Shown here piece by piece: positions 35,937-45,825 of a stretch of 53,106 nucleotides of DNA (positions within the stretch are counted from its first letter, which is position 1; each line of letters begins with the position of its first letter). The stretch is taken from contig SBGE01000192.1 of assembly GCA_006226755.1 (NCBI GenBank), positions 1 to 53,106 on the forward strand. The letters are read 5' to 3'. A program made the translations under genes and the position numbers. This DNA comes from Deltaproteobacteria bacterium. GTDB lineage: Bacteria; Bdellovibrionota; Bacteriovoracia; Bacteriovoracales; Bacteriovoracaceae. Under the pieces are notes generated by a model that had not been told where the DNA came from, searched no databases, and saw only the letters and a list, made by a program, of their open reading frames with translations.

Positions 35937-36899
35937 ATGAACAATTTTCCTTCCGTTTTCGAAGCTATCAACGACTTGAGCAAGGATCAAATCGAAGGGC
36001 TTCTTATTCTCGCAAGGAAATTTAAAGAACGCGACCACGATAAGCCCCAATTCCCCAACAAACTTCCGATTGTAGCCAATAGCTTTCTAGAAAATTCTAC
36101 CAGAACTAAAAACTCTTTTGCCATTGCTATCAAGAGACTCGGTTGCCATTATTTGGATTTCAACACAGAAACTTCAAGTTTGAATAAGGGTGAATCACTA
36201 GAAGAAACGCTTTTAACTCTCTATGCCCAGGGAGTCGATCTATGCATAATCAGAACATCTGTCAGTAATCAATTGAGCGAATTTAAAAATAACACTCCTG
36301 TTAAAATCATTAACGGAGGAGATGGAACAAATCAACATCCCACTCAGGCACTTCTCGATCTCTTCACCATGCAAGAAATCGGAATTGAACTTGAAGGAAA
36401 AACCATGGCCATCATTGGTGATTGTATCCATTCCAGAGTCGGCCACTCACTTTGTGAATTACTTCCTCAATTTGGTTGTAACATCATTTTGTGTGGACCT
36501 TCTGATTACGTACCTAAAACACCTGAATATGAAGGTGTTGAAATTTCCAATGATTTGGAAAGTACTGTGAAAAGAAGTGATTTCCTCTACACACTTAGAA
36601 TTCAAAAAGAGCGTCACGCTGGTTCAACAGAAGCGGCTAAGCACTACGATACATATCACGACAAATATGGAATCAGTCGTGACAAACTCAAAGCATGGAA
36701 TAAAGAAGTCCCAGTTTTTCATCCGGGACCTGCTAATATTGGAGTCGAGATTTCATCTGACATCATCAAATCCTCTCTCTATAAAGGATATGATCAAGTC
36801 GTGAACTCAATCTATATGAGAATGGCAATCATCACAGCTATTCTTTCAAATAACGATAAAAATATAGGAATTATTGATGGGACGAGGATCAGAGACTAA
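35937..36899 (+). CDS. pyrB: Aspartate carbamoyltransferase catalytic chain
   Basis: ANSFLENSTRTKNSFAIAIKRLG, INGGDGTNQHPTQALLDLFTM, IIGDCIHSRVGHS, VFHPGPANIGVEI. Confidence 0.93.
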   Translation: MNNFPSVFEAINDLSKDQIEGLLILARKFKERDHDKPQFPNKLPIVANSFLENSTRTKNSFAIAIKRLGCHYLDFNTETSSLNKGESLEETLLTLYAQGVDLCIIRTSVSNQLSEFKNNTPVKIINGGDGTNQHPTQALLDLFTMQEIGIELEGKTMAIIGDCIHSRVGHSLCELLPQFGCNIILCGPSDYVPKTPEYEGVEISNDLESTVKRSDFLYTLRIQKERHAGSTEAAKHYDTYHDKYGISRDKLKAWNKEVPVFHPGPANIGVEISSDIIKSSLYKGYDQVVNSIYMRMAIITAILSNNDKNIGIIDGTRIRD

Positions 36900-36982
36900 T
36901 TTTATTTTCAAGTTTTCTATGATCTCGGCCCCATTGCCTTCACTTTTCTTCTTTTCTCATTTCACACATAAAGGAACCTGTC

Positions 36983-39900
36983 ATGTCGAGAGAACTTGAA
37001 TTCAAACGCACACTCAAAACAACTAAAGCTTGGTTGCATTTCGAAGATGGAACTTCTTTTCAAGGTTGGATTAATAAGAAAGCCGACGATCCCATTTTGA
37101 AAAATGGAATCTGGGGAGAAGCGGCCTTTACCACAGGGATGTCTGGATATCGCGAAACCATGACTGACCCATCCTTCCTAGGGCAACATATCATTTTCAC
37201 AAATTCTCATATTGGAAATTACGAAAGTGATGAAAGAGCAGATCAATCAAACAAGTGTCACGCTACATGTTTGATAGCGAGAAACTTCAGTTACAACAAC
37301 TTTCTAGACAAAACAGAAACCCCTATTTTCAGCGGGCTCGACACCAGAGCATTGGTCAAGTTCATGACCAGCGCAAAGTGCTCACACAAAAGTGTTATCA
37401 CGACCGAAGAAAAAACTCCTGACAAAAAGACATTTCAAGAAGCGACTCTAATTTGCAATGAGCTCGCCTTGGTCAGTCAAAAAACGGCGAATGTTGAAAT
37501 TCCTGGAGATAATCCAATCGTGCTAGTTAACTATGGATGTAAGCAATCCATTATTAATAATCTCAAAGACCTTGGTCACCCACTGGTCACATTGCCATAT
37601 AACGTCACAGTTCAAGAAGTTCAAAAATATAATCCACGAATGATCTTCCTTTCAAACGGTCCTGGGGATCCTAGATTGATGAAGGATCAATTTGAAGAAG
37701 TGAGAAAGTTTCTTGAATTGGATATTCCGGTTAGAGGGATTTGTCTTGGACATCAACTTTTAACAAGGGCGCTAGGAGCTGAAATCATCAAGCTCCCTTT
37801 CGGACAACGTGGAGTCAATCACCCGTGTTTGGATCATGTGAGTGGAGAAATTCTCATCACTTCACAAAACCATGGGTATGCCTCTGATGAACAGTCGCTT
37901 AAGAAAATTGAAAATGACAATCCACTTGGAAAGAGACTGATCATTCAATCTCGTTCGCTCTTTGATCTCTCTGTTGAAGGAATTTCAACCACCGATCACC
38001 ATTTGAAATCAGTCCAATTTCACCCGGAATCAAATCCAGGACCGAGTGATGCTTTTGTATTCTTCGAAGAAATTAGAGACTTCCTATCAGGAAACAAGCA
38101 TCCGGATATTGATCCAGAAAAGCTTCATCCAATGATTGATGTTCAACAAAAAATTGAAAAAGACATTCCGTATAAGAAAATCCTACTTGTCGGTTCCGGC
38201 CCGATTAAAATCGGTCAGGCTTCAGAATTTGATTACTCAGGAACTCAGGCCTGTAAATCACTCAAAGAATTAGGGGTTGATGTTGTTCTGTTGAACTCAA
38301 ACCCTGCAACGATCATGACTGATCCTGAGATGGCCTACAAAACATATATTGAGCCAATCACTAAAGATACGATCAAAAAAATCATCGAAAAAGAAAATGT
38401 AGATGCCGTACTTTCAACAATGGGTGGCCAAACGGCCCTCAATATATGTGTTGAGCTCGAAGAAGAAAGTTATCTTAAAGAAAAAGGAGTGGCCCTTCTT
38501 GGAGCTAATGTAGATACAATCACTAAGACTGAGGACAGACAACTTTTTGCCAAGGAACTAGATGGCCTTGGTTATCAGACAGGTAAACGTTTCATGGCCA
38601 ATAGTGCAGATGAAGCAATGGAACTTGCCACAAGTAAAGTTGAATTTCCTCTAATCATCAGAAGAGACTTTGCTCTAGGTGGTAAAGGTGCGGCCCTGGT
38701 CTACAATATCGACGAACTCAAGGGTGTATTTGATGAAACCGACATCAAATTCCCTGTGACGATGGAAAAAAGTTTGATTGGCTACAAGGAAATCGAACTT
38801 GAAGTGATGGTCGATAAAGAAAGAAATGGAGTCATCATCTGCTCAATCGAAAACGTCGATCCATGCGGAATTCACACTGGAGACAGTATCACTGTTGCCC
38901 CGGCGCAAACTATTAGTGACCGTTGCTACCAGAAACTTAGAACCATGTCGTTAACTATCGCCAAGCATATGGGTGTTGTTGCTGGAGGGGCCAATGTCCA
39001 ATTTGCCATCAATCCTGACAATGAAGATGATATTGTCGTAATTGAAATGAACCCAAGGGTTTCAAGATCATCTGCTCTAGCAAGTAAGGCCACAGGTTAT
39101 CCAATTGCTAAAATTTCGGCCCTACTCGCGGTTGGTTACACGCTCAAAGAAATTCTTAACGATATCACCAAAGCTTCCCCTGTAGCTTTTGAACCGACAC
39201 TAGACTATGTCGCCCTGAAAATACCAATATTCCCATTTAATAAATTTCCAACTTCCTCTCAGATTCTTGGACCACAAATGAGATCTGTTGGTGAAGTACT
39301 GGCCTTAGGAGGTAATTTCAACGAAGCTTTCTTCAAAGCTCTTAGAAGTTTGGAAATGGGTCTTGAAATTCCAAGTCTGGCTCAACTTAAGACAACACCA
39401 TTGGATCTCGATAAAGACTATATCGTAAAACGACTGACAAATCCTCTTCAGCTGAGCCTCCTGAGTACTCTCGAAGGTCTTAGAAAAGGATTAAGTGTCG
39501 ATGAGATCTATAACCTAACTGGAATCACTCCTTGGTTCATTGAACAAATGAACCTATTCTTAGAAAAAGAAAATGCGCTCAAGAATAATGAAATTGATAT
39601 TTTTGAAAGTGCTGAAACATTCAGAGATTACAAAGAAAATGGTTTTTCGGATAAATACATCGCTTTGTTAACAGGAAAACCTCAACAACAAATTCTCAAC
39701 TACAGATTTGAGAATAATCTCTTTCCGGTCTACAAAGCTGTTGATACCTGTTCAGGGGAATTCAATGCTCAAACTCCTTACTTCTATTCGACCTACAGTA
39801 CTGTAAATGAAGCCCATACGTTAGCCGATCAAGGCCGCTCGATGGTCATACTAGGCTCAGGTCCAAATAGAATCGGGCAAGGAATTGAATTTGATTACTC

Positions 39901-41404
39901 ATGTGTAAAGTCATGTCAGCATCTCGCCACCAGAAAGATTCAGTCAATCATGGTGAACTCAAACCCAGAAACAGTATCAACTGATTATGACAGTTCAGAC
40001 AGACTCTATCTAGCACCACTGTTTTCTGAAGACTTGTTTGATATTCTTTTAAATGAAAATCCTGATGGAGTTATCACCTGTTTCTCAGGACAAACCGGAA
40101 TCAAAGTTCGTGCCCACCTAGAAGACAGTTTTAGAAAAGAATTTAAAACATTCAACTTCCTGGGCTCTTCGCTTGAGACATTGGATTTGACTGAAGATCG
40201 AAAAAGATTCTATGAGGTCACAAAAAATGTTCCTCTCTCACATACGAAATCAAAAATAGTCAAAGGTTATAAAAATCTCGTCAATGCGATGACTGAAATT
40301 GGTATGCCAGTGATTATCAGACCTAGTTATGTGATCGGTGGTGAATCGATGTATATCTTCTACAATAGCGATGACATCAACCAACTTCCAGAGGAACTAA
40401 AGTCACAATTGAAAAACTCTTCTACCGAGTTTCAGGTTGAAACCTACCTAGAAAACTCTCTCGAATACGATGTGGACTTGGTAAGAGATAAATACGGCAA
40501 CACAATCTTCACAGTCTGTGAGCATATTGAATATGCCGGAGTTCACTCTGGAGATTCAGGAATGATCTCTCCTCCAGTTGTCTTGACGAGTGCACTCTAT
40601 GCCCAAATGAAAGAGATTTCGAATAGATTGGCCCAAGAGCTTGATGTAATTGGACCTATCAACTTTCAATACGCTGTAAAAGATGGAAGTATCTATTGTA
40701 TCGAGGCTAACCCAAGGGGATCACGAACACTGCCTTTCCTTTCCAAGGCCTATGACATTTCTCTTCCAAGTTTGGCCACAGATGCCATGCTTGGAGAAAA
40801 AATCAAGCCATGGCATAGAGAAACAGCGAAGCATTTCTGCGTAAAACAAAGTACCTTTCCATTTGACCGCTTTGTTCAAGACAATATCATTCTTGGACCG
40901 AAGATGAGATCAACTGGTGAGACAATGGGAATTGATGAAGACAAAGATCACGCTATCTTGAAGTCCTACCTTGGAAATTATCCAAAGATCAGTCATGTTG
41001 GAAAAATTTTGATATCAATGGCCGACAAGACCAAAGATGTACTTCTTCCTTACCTAAAAGGACTGCATAAGATGGGTTACACTTTCTGTGCGACAAGTGG
41101 GACTCAACACTATATCAGTAAACAAGGAATACCTTGTGAACTGGTTGCCAAGATTAACGAAGATGGAAAAACCATTCTTGAAGTTCTGAAAGATGAGAAT
41201 ATGGTTCTTGTCTTCAACACTCCAATGAATATGGGGAGTTCAAAATCTGACGGTGAAAATATCAGAAACACCGCTATTCAATATGGTATCCCTTGCTTCA
41301 CTAGAGCAGAAAACATCAAAGCAGTAATCGAGTCTCTAGTCGGCCACAGTTCTGCTGAACTCATGCCAGTAAGTCTTCAAGAAATGCATGGAGATAAAGC
41401 GTGA
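36983..41404 (+). CDS. carAB: Carbamoyl-phosphate synthase, glutaminase (CarA) and synthetase (CarB) fused in one ORF
   Basis: CarA part: AWLHFEDGTSFQGW, TTGMSGYRETMTDPSF, VRGICLGHQLLTRALG, VQFHPESNPGPSD. CarB part: KILLVGSGPIKIGQASEFDYSGTQACKSL through the second ATP-grasp domain and MGS-like allosteric domain. 1473 aa, no internal stop. Confidence 0.96.
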   Translation: MSRELEFKRTLKTTKAWLHFEDGTSFQGWINKKADDPILKNGIWGEAAFTTGMSGYRETMTDPSFLGQHIIFTNSHIGNYESDERADQSNKCHATCLIARNFSYNNFLDKTETPIFSGLDTRALVKFMTSAKCSHKSVITTEEKTPDKKTFQEATLICNELALVSQKTANVEIPGDNPIVLVNYGCKQSIINNLKDLGHPLVTLPYNVTVQEVQKYNPRMIFLSNGPGDPRLMKDQFEEVRKFLELDIPVRGICLGHQLLTRALGAEIIKLPFGQRGVNHPCLDHVSGEILITSQNHGYASDEQSLKKIENDNPLGKRLIIQSRSLFDLSVEGISTTDHHLKSVQFHPESNPGPSDAFVFFEEIRDFLSGNKHPDIDPEKLHPMIDVQQKIEKDIPYKKILLVGSGPIKIGQASEFDYSGTQACKSLKELGVDVVLLNSNPATIMTDPEMAYKTYIEPITKDTIKKIIEKENVDAVLSTMGGQTALNICVELEEESYLKEKGVALLGANVDTITKTEDRQLFAKELDGLGYQTGKRFMANSADEAMELATSKVEFPLIIRRDFALGGKGAALVYNIDELKGVFDETDIKFPVTMEKSLIGYKEIELEVMVDKERNGVIICSIENVDPCGIHTGDSITVAPAQTISDRCYQKLRTMSLTIAKHMGVVAGGANVQFAINPDNEDDIVVIEMNPRVSRSSALASKATGYPIAKISALLAVGYTLKEILNDITKASPVAFEPTLDYVALKIPIFPFNKFPTSSQILGPQMRSVGEVLALGGNFNEAFFKALRSLEMGLEIPSLAQLKTTPLDLDKDYIVKRLTNPLQLSLLSTLEGLRKGLSVDEIYNLTGITPWFIEQMNLFLEKENALKNNEIDIFESAETFRDYKENGFSDKYIALLTGKPQQQILNYRFENNLFPVYKAVDTCSGEFNAQTPYFYSTYSTVNEAHTLADQGRSMVILGSGPNRIGQGIEFDYSCVKSCQHLATRKIQSIMVNSNPETVSTDYDSSDRLYLAPLFSEDLFDILLNENPDGVITCFSGQTGIKVRAHLEDSFRKEFKTFNFLGSSLETLDLTEDRKRFYEVTKNVPLSHTKSKIVKGYKNLVNAMTEIGMPVIIRPSYVIGGESMYIFYNSDDINQLPEELKSQLKNSSTEFQVETYLENSLEYDVDLVRDKYGNTIFTVCEHIEYAGVHSGDSGMISPPVVLTSALYAQMKEISNRLAQELDVIGPINFQYAVKDGSIYCIEANPRGSRTLPFLSKAYDISLPSLATDAMLGEKIKPWHRETAKHFCVKQSTFPFDRFVQDNIILGPKMRSTGETMGIDEDKDHAILKSYLGNYPKISHVGKILISMADKTKDVLLPYLKGLHKMGYTFCATSGTQHYISKQGIPCELVAKINEDGKTILEVLKDENMVLVFNTPMNMGSSKSDGENIRNTAIQYGIPCFTRAENIKAVIESLVGHSSAELMPVSLQEMHGDKA

Positions 41405-42120
41405 GTATGGAAAAAGTTTTTTGCGCCCTGGATAACATGACAAAAGATGAAGTCTTGAGCTTCATCGAAAAATCCAATGGAAAACTTAAAAACATCAAAG
41501 TTGGGATGGAGCTCTACTACGCCGAGGGACCCAAATTTCTTCAAGAACTTCAAGAAAATTACGATCTAAAAATTTTCTTGGACCTGAAGTTACACGATAT
41601 TCCGAATACCGTGGCCAAGGCCATCTCCTCTTTGAAGGATCTACCGGTTCATTTTTTAACAATTCATACCAGTGGCGGCACACAAATGATCAAGGCCGCC
41701 ATTGAATCAGCGAGAAAGAATCTTCCTTCCGCTAAGATTCTGGGGGTGAGTTACTTAACAAGTCTTGCTCCACATGATTTAAAAGAAATGTGGGGTATCG
41801 AAGAATCAGAAATTCCCAAGGCCTTTGAAAGATTTTTCAAAGTTGGAATTGAGGCAGGAATTGATGGGTTTATTCTAAGCCCACTAGAATTGAATATCCT
41901 AAGTTCCGTAGAAAAAGAGATGAAGGCCAATGTCTTAAAGGTGACTCCAGGCATCCGTTTTGCTGATGAAATTGCAAGTGGCCAGACTCAGGATCAGAAG
42001 CGAGTTCTTAGCCCAGAAGAAGCAATCGCCAACGGTGCGGATTATCTAGTGATGGGAAGATCATTGAGTCAGGCGAATGATTTGATGGCGAGAATCAATG
42101 AGATCGAATCTATTCATTAA
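41401..42120 (+). CDS. pyrF: Orotidine 5'-phosphate decarboxylase
   Basis: FCALDNMTKDEVL, IKVGMELYYAEGP, IFLDLKLHDIPNTVAKA, TPGIRFADE; GTG start overlaps the carAB stop (GTGA). Confidence 0.94.
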   Translation: MSMEKVFCALDNMTKDEVLSFIEKSNGKLKNIKVGMELYYAEGPKFLQELQENYDLKIFLDLKLHDIPNTVAKAISSLKDLPVHFLTIHTSGGTQMIKAAIESARKNLPSAKILGVSYLTSLAPHDLKEMWGIEESEIPKAFERFFKVGIEAGIDGFILSPLELNILSSVEKEMKANVLKVTPGIRFADEIASGQTQDQKRVLSPEEAIANGADYLVMGRSLSQANDLMARINEIESIH

Positions 42121-42649
42121 TTAATTGAACAGGTTTTCCTTTCCTCGTAAGCTTTCTTTTTGATTGTGAAGGTTTTTGATTTTGTTGTGCAATCTTCCTG
42201 ACATAGAGTTCTTTTGGGAGATTACCAAAGCTCGAAGTTCCTGGGATAGGTACTGTGATTGTTTTCACTCTTGGAAACTGATGAACCTTTCCTTCAACTT
42301 GAACCGCAACATAGGCCAGATGCTTCGTCGGCCTTACCTTCAATTCGACAATCATCTCTTCCCCTTCATCCAAATCTTTTTCGATATTTTCAGGAGGAGT
42401 GACAAATTCCAAATCATCGACCGCCATAAAATTGATTTTAGCCTCTTGTATATTATGAATCGCCTTGATCGTCACGATGACATTAGATCCAGTTCTACTT
42501 GAAGTTATTTCAACAGGTGCATTGTTTTTTGCCCGACATTTTTGATGAGAATCCCCAAAGTCCACTGGTTTGTCAGAAGGCACGATAGCATTCCCTGAGA
42601 ATGCAGGATAAACATAAAAAATGGTGATCAATAGAATTAAAGACTTCAT
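42110..42649 (-). CDS. Hypothetical secreted protein
   Basis: Signal peptide; Ig-like strand pattern; overlaps the start of its operon partner (ATGA). Confidence 0.6.
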   Translation of the reverse strand: MKSLILLITIFYVYPAFSGNAIVPSDKPVDFGDSHQKCRAKNNAPVEITSSRTGSNVIVTIKAIHNIQEAKINFMAVDDLEFVTPPENIEKDLDEGEEMIVELKVRPTKHLAYVAVQVEGKVHQFPRVKTITVPIPGTSSFGNLPKELYVRKIAQQNQKPSQSKRKLTRKGKPVQLINE

Positions 42650-44670
42650 TCTTGAGTGACCTCCACATTATTGATGACTTTGAATCCAGATATAGACTGA
42701 AGTGAGAAGAAATGAACTATGTACTCTTGTCCTGGAGTAATTGGTACTTGTAGGTACAATAAGCTGTTTCCTCCTGGATAACTTCCTCCAGTTACATAGG
42801 TATCTCCTCCAGAATTAATACTGTAGACCTGAATATAAAACAGGTCATTACTTTGTACCCAAATTCTGGCATCAGTCATTCCTGAAGCACCTGTAAATCT
42901 GACATAGCGATTTCTGGCCAAAGCATTGGTCTCAGAGTCGTCAAACAAATAAACAGAACGAGTTACTCCTGAGGTCATGTTTTGAAAGACGGGAAGATAG
43001 TTTGCATTTCCACCATTATTGGTCATTCCAGTTCCATAGGGATCTGTAATAGACTGGATACTATTATCTGAAAGAACATTGTCAATTGCCGTCAAAAGAG
43101 TTGAGTTCCCAGAATTAATACTTTTGACATAACTGACCAAAGAAAAAATTGTAGTCAATGGTGCATCTGATTTTTGATTTGTCGTCAGCGCAGTCACAAG
43201 ACTAGAGACAGGAGCACTCATCGTATCCACTCCATCTGTAGCACTGTCAAATAGGTCATAGACAATGAGTCCAATTGAATCTTCGCTGAACCAACCTGGA
43301 TTGGTTTTTTGAAAAGAGGCCCTGGTTTCCATATCAAAGCCAAAGCCCGATTGTTGATTCGTCCCATAAGAGTCCTTGTAGAACGAGTCGGGCTGGTGAA
43401 CTAAGGCCGAACTTGCATTGGCAAAACCTTCTCCAAAAGCAATAGTTGGATCTTTCTTATCTCCAATTCCATGAGCTCCCCCCAACGAATCACTTCTCGA
43501 TAGATTAGCTTCCATAAAGTGAGTCCACTCGTGAGCAATCACATGAGCATCGAACTCATCAGTATCCACACCTGCATGACCAAGAATATAAAGTTCTTTA
43601 GTATCAGGTCTGTAATGACTGGTTCCAATTTGTCCAAGAGAATAGTTTCCAGAACTAGGAGTATTTGAAGGAGACCAGTTAACTTTGAGATGAGGTAAGG
43701 AGGCCACGTTCATACTTCCATTATCTTTGTACCATTTCATTGATTGATATACTGTATCAAGAATGGCAAAAGGAGCCGATGCTCTCGAGGAAGAATAAGA
43801 TCCTCCTGCACTCGAACCAATCCAGCCTGTTGGTATGTCAAAATTGATTGGTAGTGAATTTGAAAAGCTTCGATTGTTCGATTGCCACGCCCATACTCCA
43901 CCAATCAAACCGGTGTCTCCTGTGACATTGGTTTTTACTGATACTTTTGGATATCCTGCCAAACCGTCGATTTCAGCATAGATGACAAAATAGACAACGG
44001 CTCCATTATAAATTGTGAAACTGGCTTGTCCGTTTTCATCCAAAAGTTTTGATTCAAGACTTAACCCATTAGAGTTATCAAAGGCCTCAATGACTGCACG
44101 TCTGACCGGCATTGGAGTGGTTCCTTCGTAATTTAAAGCTCCAGCACTACACAACCCACCACTGCAAGAAGAAACAGTAAAACCTGGTCTTCCGTACGTG
44201 ACTGTTACTGTTTTTGTATACGTCGCCGGAGCTGTTCCAGTAGGAGTAGGCGTTGGTGTCGGCGTCGGTGTTGGCGTCGGTGTTGGAGTCGGAGACGGCG
44301 TAACAATCGGAGTTGGAGTTGCCGTCGGAGTAGGACTTGGAAAAGGTGTCCCAAATGGTGTTGCCGTTGCGGTTGGAGTTGGAGTCATCGTAGGTGTAGG
44401 TGTAACGGTCCCAGTCGGAGTTGCAGTAGGCGTTTGAGTTGGTAAAGGAATAGTTGGCGTCGCCGTTACCGATGCCGTTGGTGTTGGTGTTGCTGTAATC
44501 AAAGGCGTCGATGTGATGAATGGAGTTGGTGTTGGCGTCCCTGGAGTTTCTTCATTTTTAACGGACGACTTGGCAGTTGCGTTTGATTTTGGTTTTTCGA
44601 CACCAGGAAGACAGCCCACTAAAAAAGTGGAAACCAAAAACCATGTAATGATTTGGACCGTCTTTAACAT
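42646..44670 (-). CDS. Lipoprotein metalloprotease-like protein with long Thr/Pro linker
   Basis: Lipobox FLVGC; (TP)n linker; [15 protein letters not shown] (HExxH) and [13 protein letters not shown]. Confidence 0.8.
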   Translation of the reverse strand: MLKTVQIITWFLVSTFLVGCLPGVEKPKSNATAKSSVKNEETPGTPTPTPFITSTPLITATPTPTASVTATPTIPLPTQTPTATPTGTVTPTPTMTPTPTATATPFGTPFPSPTPTATPTPIVTPSPTPTPTPTPTPTPTPTPTGTAPATYTKTVTVTYGRPGFTVSSCSGGLCSAGALNYEGTTPMPVRRAVIEAFDNSNGLSLESKLLDENGQASFTIYNGAVVYFVIYAEIDGLAGYPKVSVKTNVTGDTGLIGGVWAWQSNNRSFSNSLPINFDIPTGWIGSSAGGSYSSSRASAPFAILDTVYQSMKWYKDNGSMNVASLPHLKVNWSPSNTPSSGNYSLGQIGTSHYRPDTKELYILGHAGVDTDEFDAHVIAHEWTHFMEANLSRSDSLGGAHGIGDKKDPTIAFGEGFANASSALVHQPDSFYKDSYGTNQQSGFGFDMETRASFQKTNPGWFSEDSIGLIVYDLFDSATDGVDTMSAPVSSLVTALTTNQKSDAPLTTIFSLVSYVKSINSGNSTLLTAIDNVLSDNSIQSITDPYGTGMTNNGGNANYLPVFQNMTSGVTRSVYLFDDSETNALARNRYVRFTGASGMTDARIWVQSNDLFYIQVYSINSGGDTYVTGGSYPGGNSLLYLQVPITPGQEYIVHFFSLQSISGFKVINNVEVTQE
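44227..44544. repeat. Imperfect hexanucleotide repeat encoding the (Thr-Pro)n linker
   Basis: Plus strand ggagtaggcgttggtgtcggcgtcggtgttggcgtcggtgttggagtcggag...; degenerate GGNGTN units. Confidence 0.85.
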
Positions 44671-44940
44671 ACCTTTTCCCAGACAATAAATGTCGACTCT
44701 TTATCGTCATTTCAAGGAGTTTGATTGAGTTATTATATCCCAGTAATATACTCAGCCTTTGTTTCGAGAGATCACTTCTTAGTTAAATCAAGTAGTTGAA
44801 GTTACATCGAATAAAAATTAATGAGACAATATAGAGGTGAAGAACGACCAAAACTGCCCACAACAGGCCTCACCTGCACAGGAAAAGAATGGCCGTTCTG
44901 TCTTTGCTTGGAAAATCCGCCTTTAACGCTATAATAATAA

Positions 44941-45825
44941 GTGATGTATCTGAAATTATTGGCCTTACTCACCCTATTATTTTCAAGTGCGCTCTATGCT
45001 AGCCGCCCCGCTATTGTTGTCTCAACGAGGGCCGTTATTTACGCAGATCAGGAACTCAAAAGTCCAATTGGTTTTGTCTCAGCAGGTAGAAAAGTCGTCG
45101 TTGGAGATGTCGCCAGAAAAAATGGAAGCATACTTCCCATTATTGTCATTGGAAGAGTTGCTTGGATAAAGGCCTCTGACTTAGCACTCAATACGGAAGA
45201 GTTAAAAAATGTAACGACTTCTAGGTTTAAAGTGAATGAAGAACAATTCAAAAATGCAGAAGAAAAATTTGATGACAATCTTTTTGAAAATAACTACGCC
45301 CAATTTTCATTTGGGAGTCTTGCTGTAGATAATAGTTACAAAGAATTTGGAGAGACAACTGGATACACAACAGGAGATACAGCAACCGCTTTACGCTTTC
45401 ATGTTTTTCATCGACCACCATTTAAAAAATCGGTCTGGAGTGTTGGAGTTGGTTACTATGCTCAGTCAGAAGAAGAATATGAATGGGAAACCATAACTGT
45501 TGAAGCTAAATATGGTTACTCTCTCCTTCAAACGAATGCATTTGCTCTCGATGCTTTTGCAGGAGTTTTTATCGGCGGAGATTTTAGATACCAGAGACAG
45601 GAAGATGGCGAAACAGTTGCAGACAACGGTAGTACCTACGGTTACATGTATGGTGGCCAACTCAAACTCTTTACGTGGGCCAAATTCGGTCTAGTTGGAG
45701 GATTGGTTAGACAGACTTTCTTTTTATCTGGTTTAAGTCCGTTTCCGACAACCGGTGGTGGTCGAAGTGATCTGCAAGAAATTTCTGGAACTAATTTTTA
45801 TTTTGGACTTTCAGTAAAACTTTGA
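44941..45825 (+). CDS. Predicted outer-membrane beta-barrel protein with N-terminal SH3-like region
   Basis: Signal peptide; SPIGFVSAGRKVVVGDVARKNGSILPIIVIGRVAWIKASDL; C-terminal amphipathic strands ending NFYFGLSVKL. Confidence 0.6.
   Translation: MMYLKLLALLTLLFSSALYASRPAIVVSTRAVIYADQELKSPIGFVSAGRKVVVGDVARKNGSILPIIVIGRVAWIKASDLALNTEELKNVTTSRFKVNEEQFKNAEEKFDDNLFENNYAQFSFGSLAVDNSYKEFGETTGYTTGDTATALRFHVFHRPPFKKSVWSVGVGYYAQSEEEYEWETITVEAKYGYSLLQTNAFALDAFAGVFIGGDFRYQRQEDGETVADNGSTYGYMYGGQLKLFTWAKFGLVGGLVRQTFFLSGLSPFPTTGGGRSDLQEISGTNFYFGLSVKL

Noticed and set aside
44198-44437. Plus-strand ORF of 79 aa (VGVGVGVG...)
   Set aside because: Antisense of the Thr-Pro repeat in the lipoprotein gene; open only because of the GGNGTN repeat.
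44227-44544. CRISPR-like repeat array
   Set aside because: Units are contiguous degenerate hexamers without spacers and are in frame within a coding sequence.
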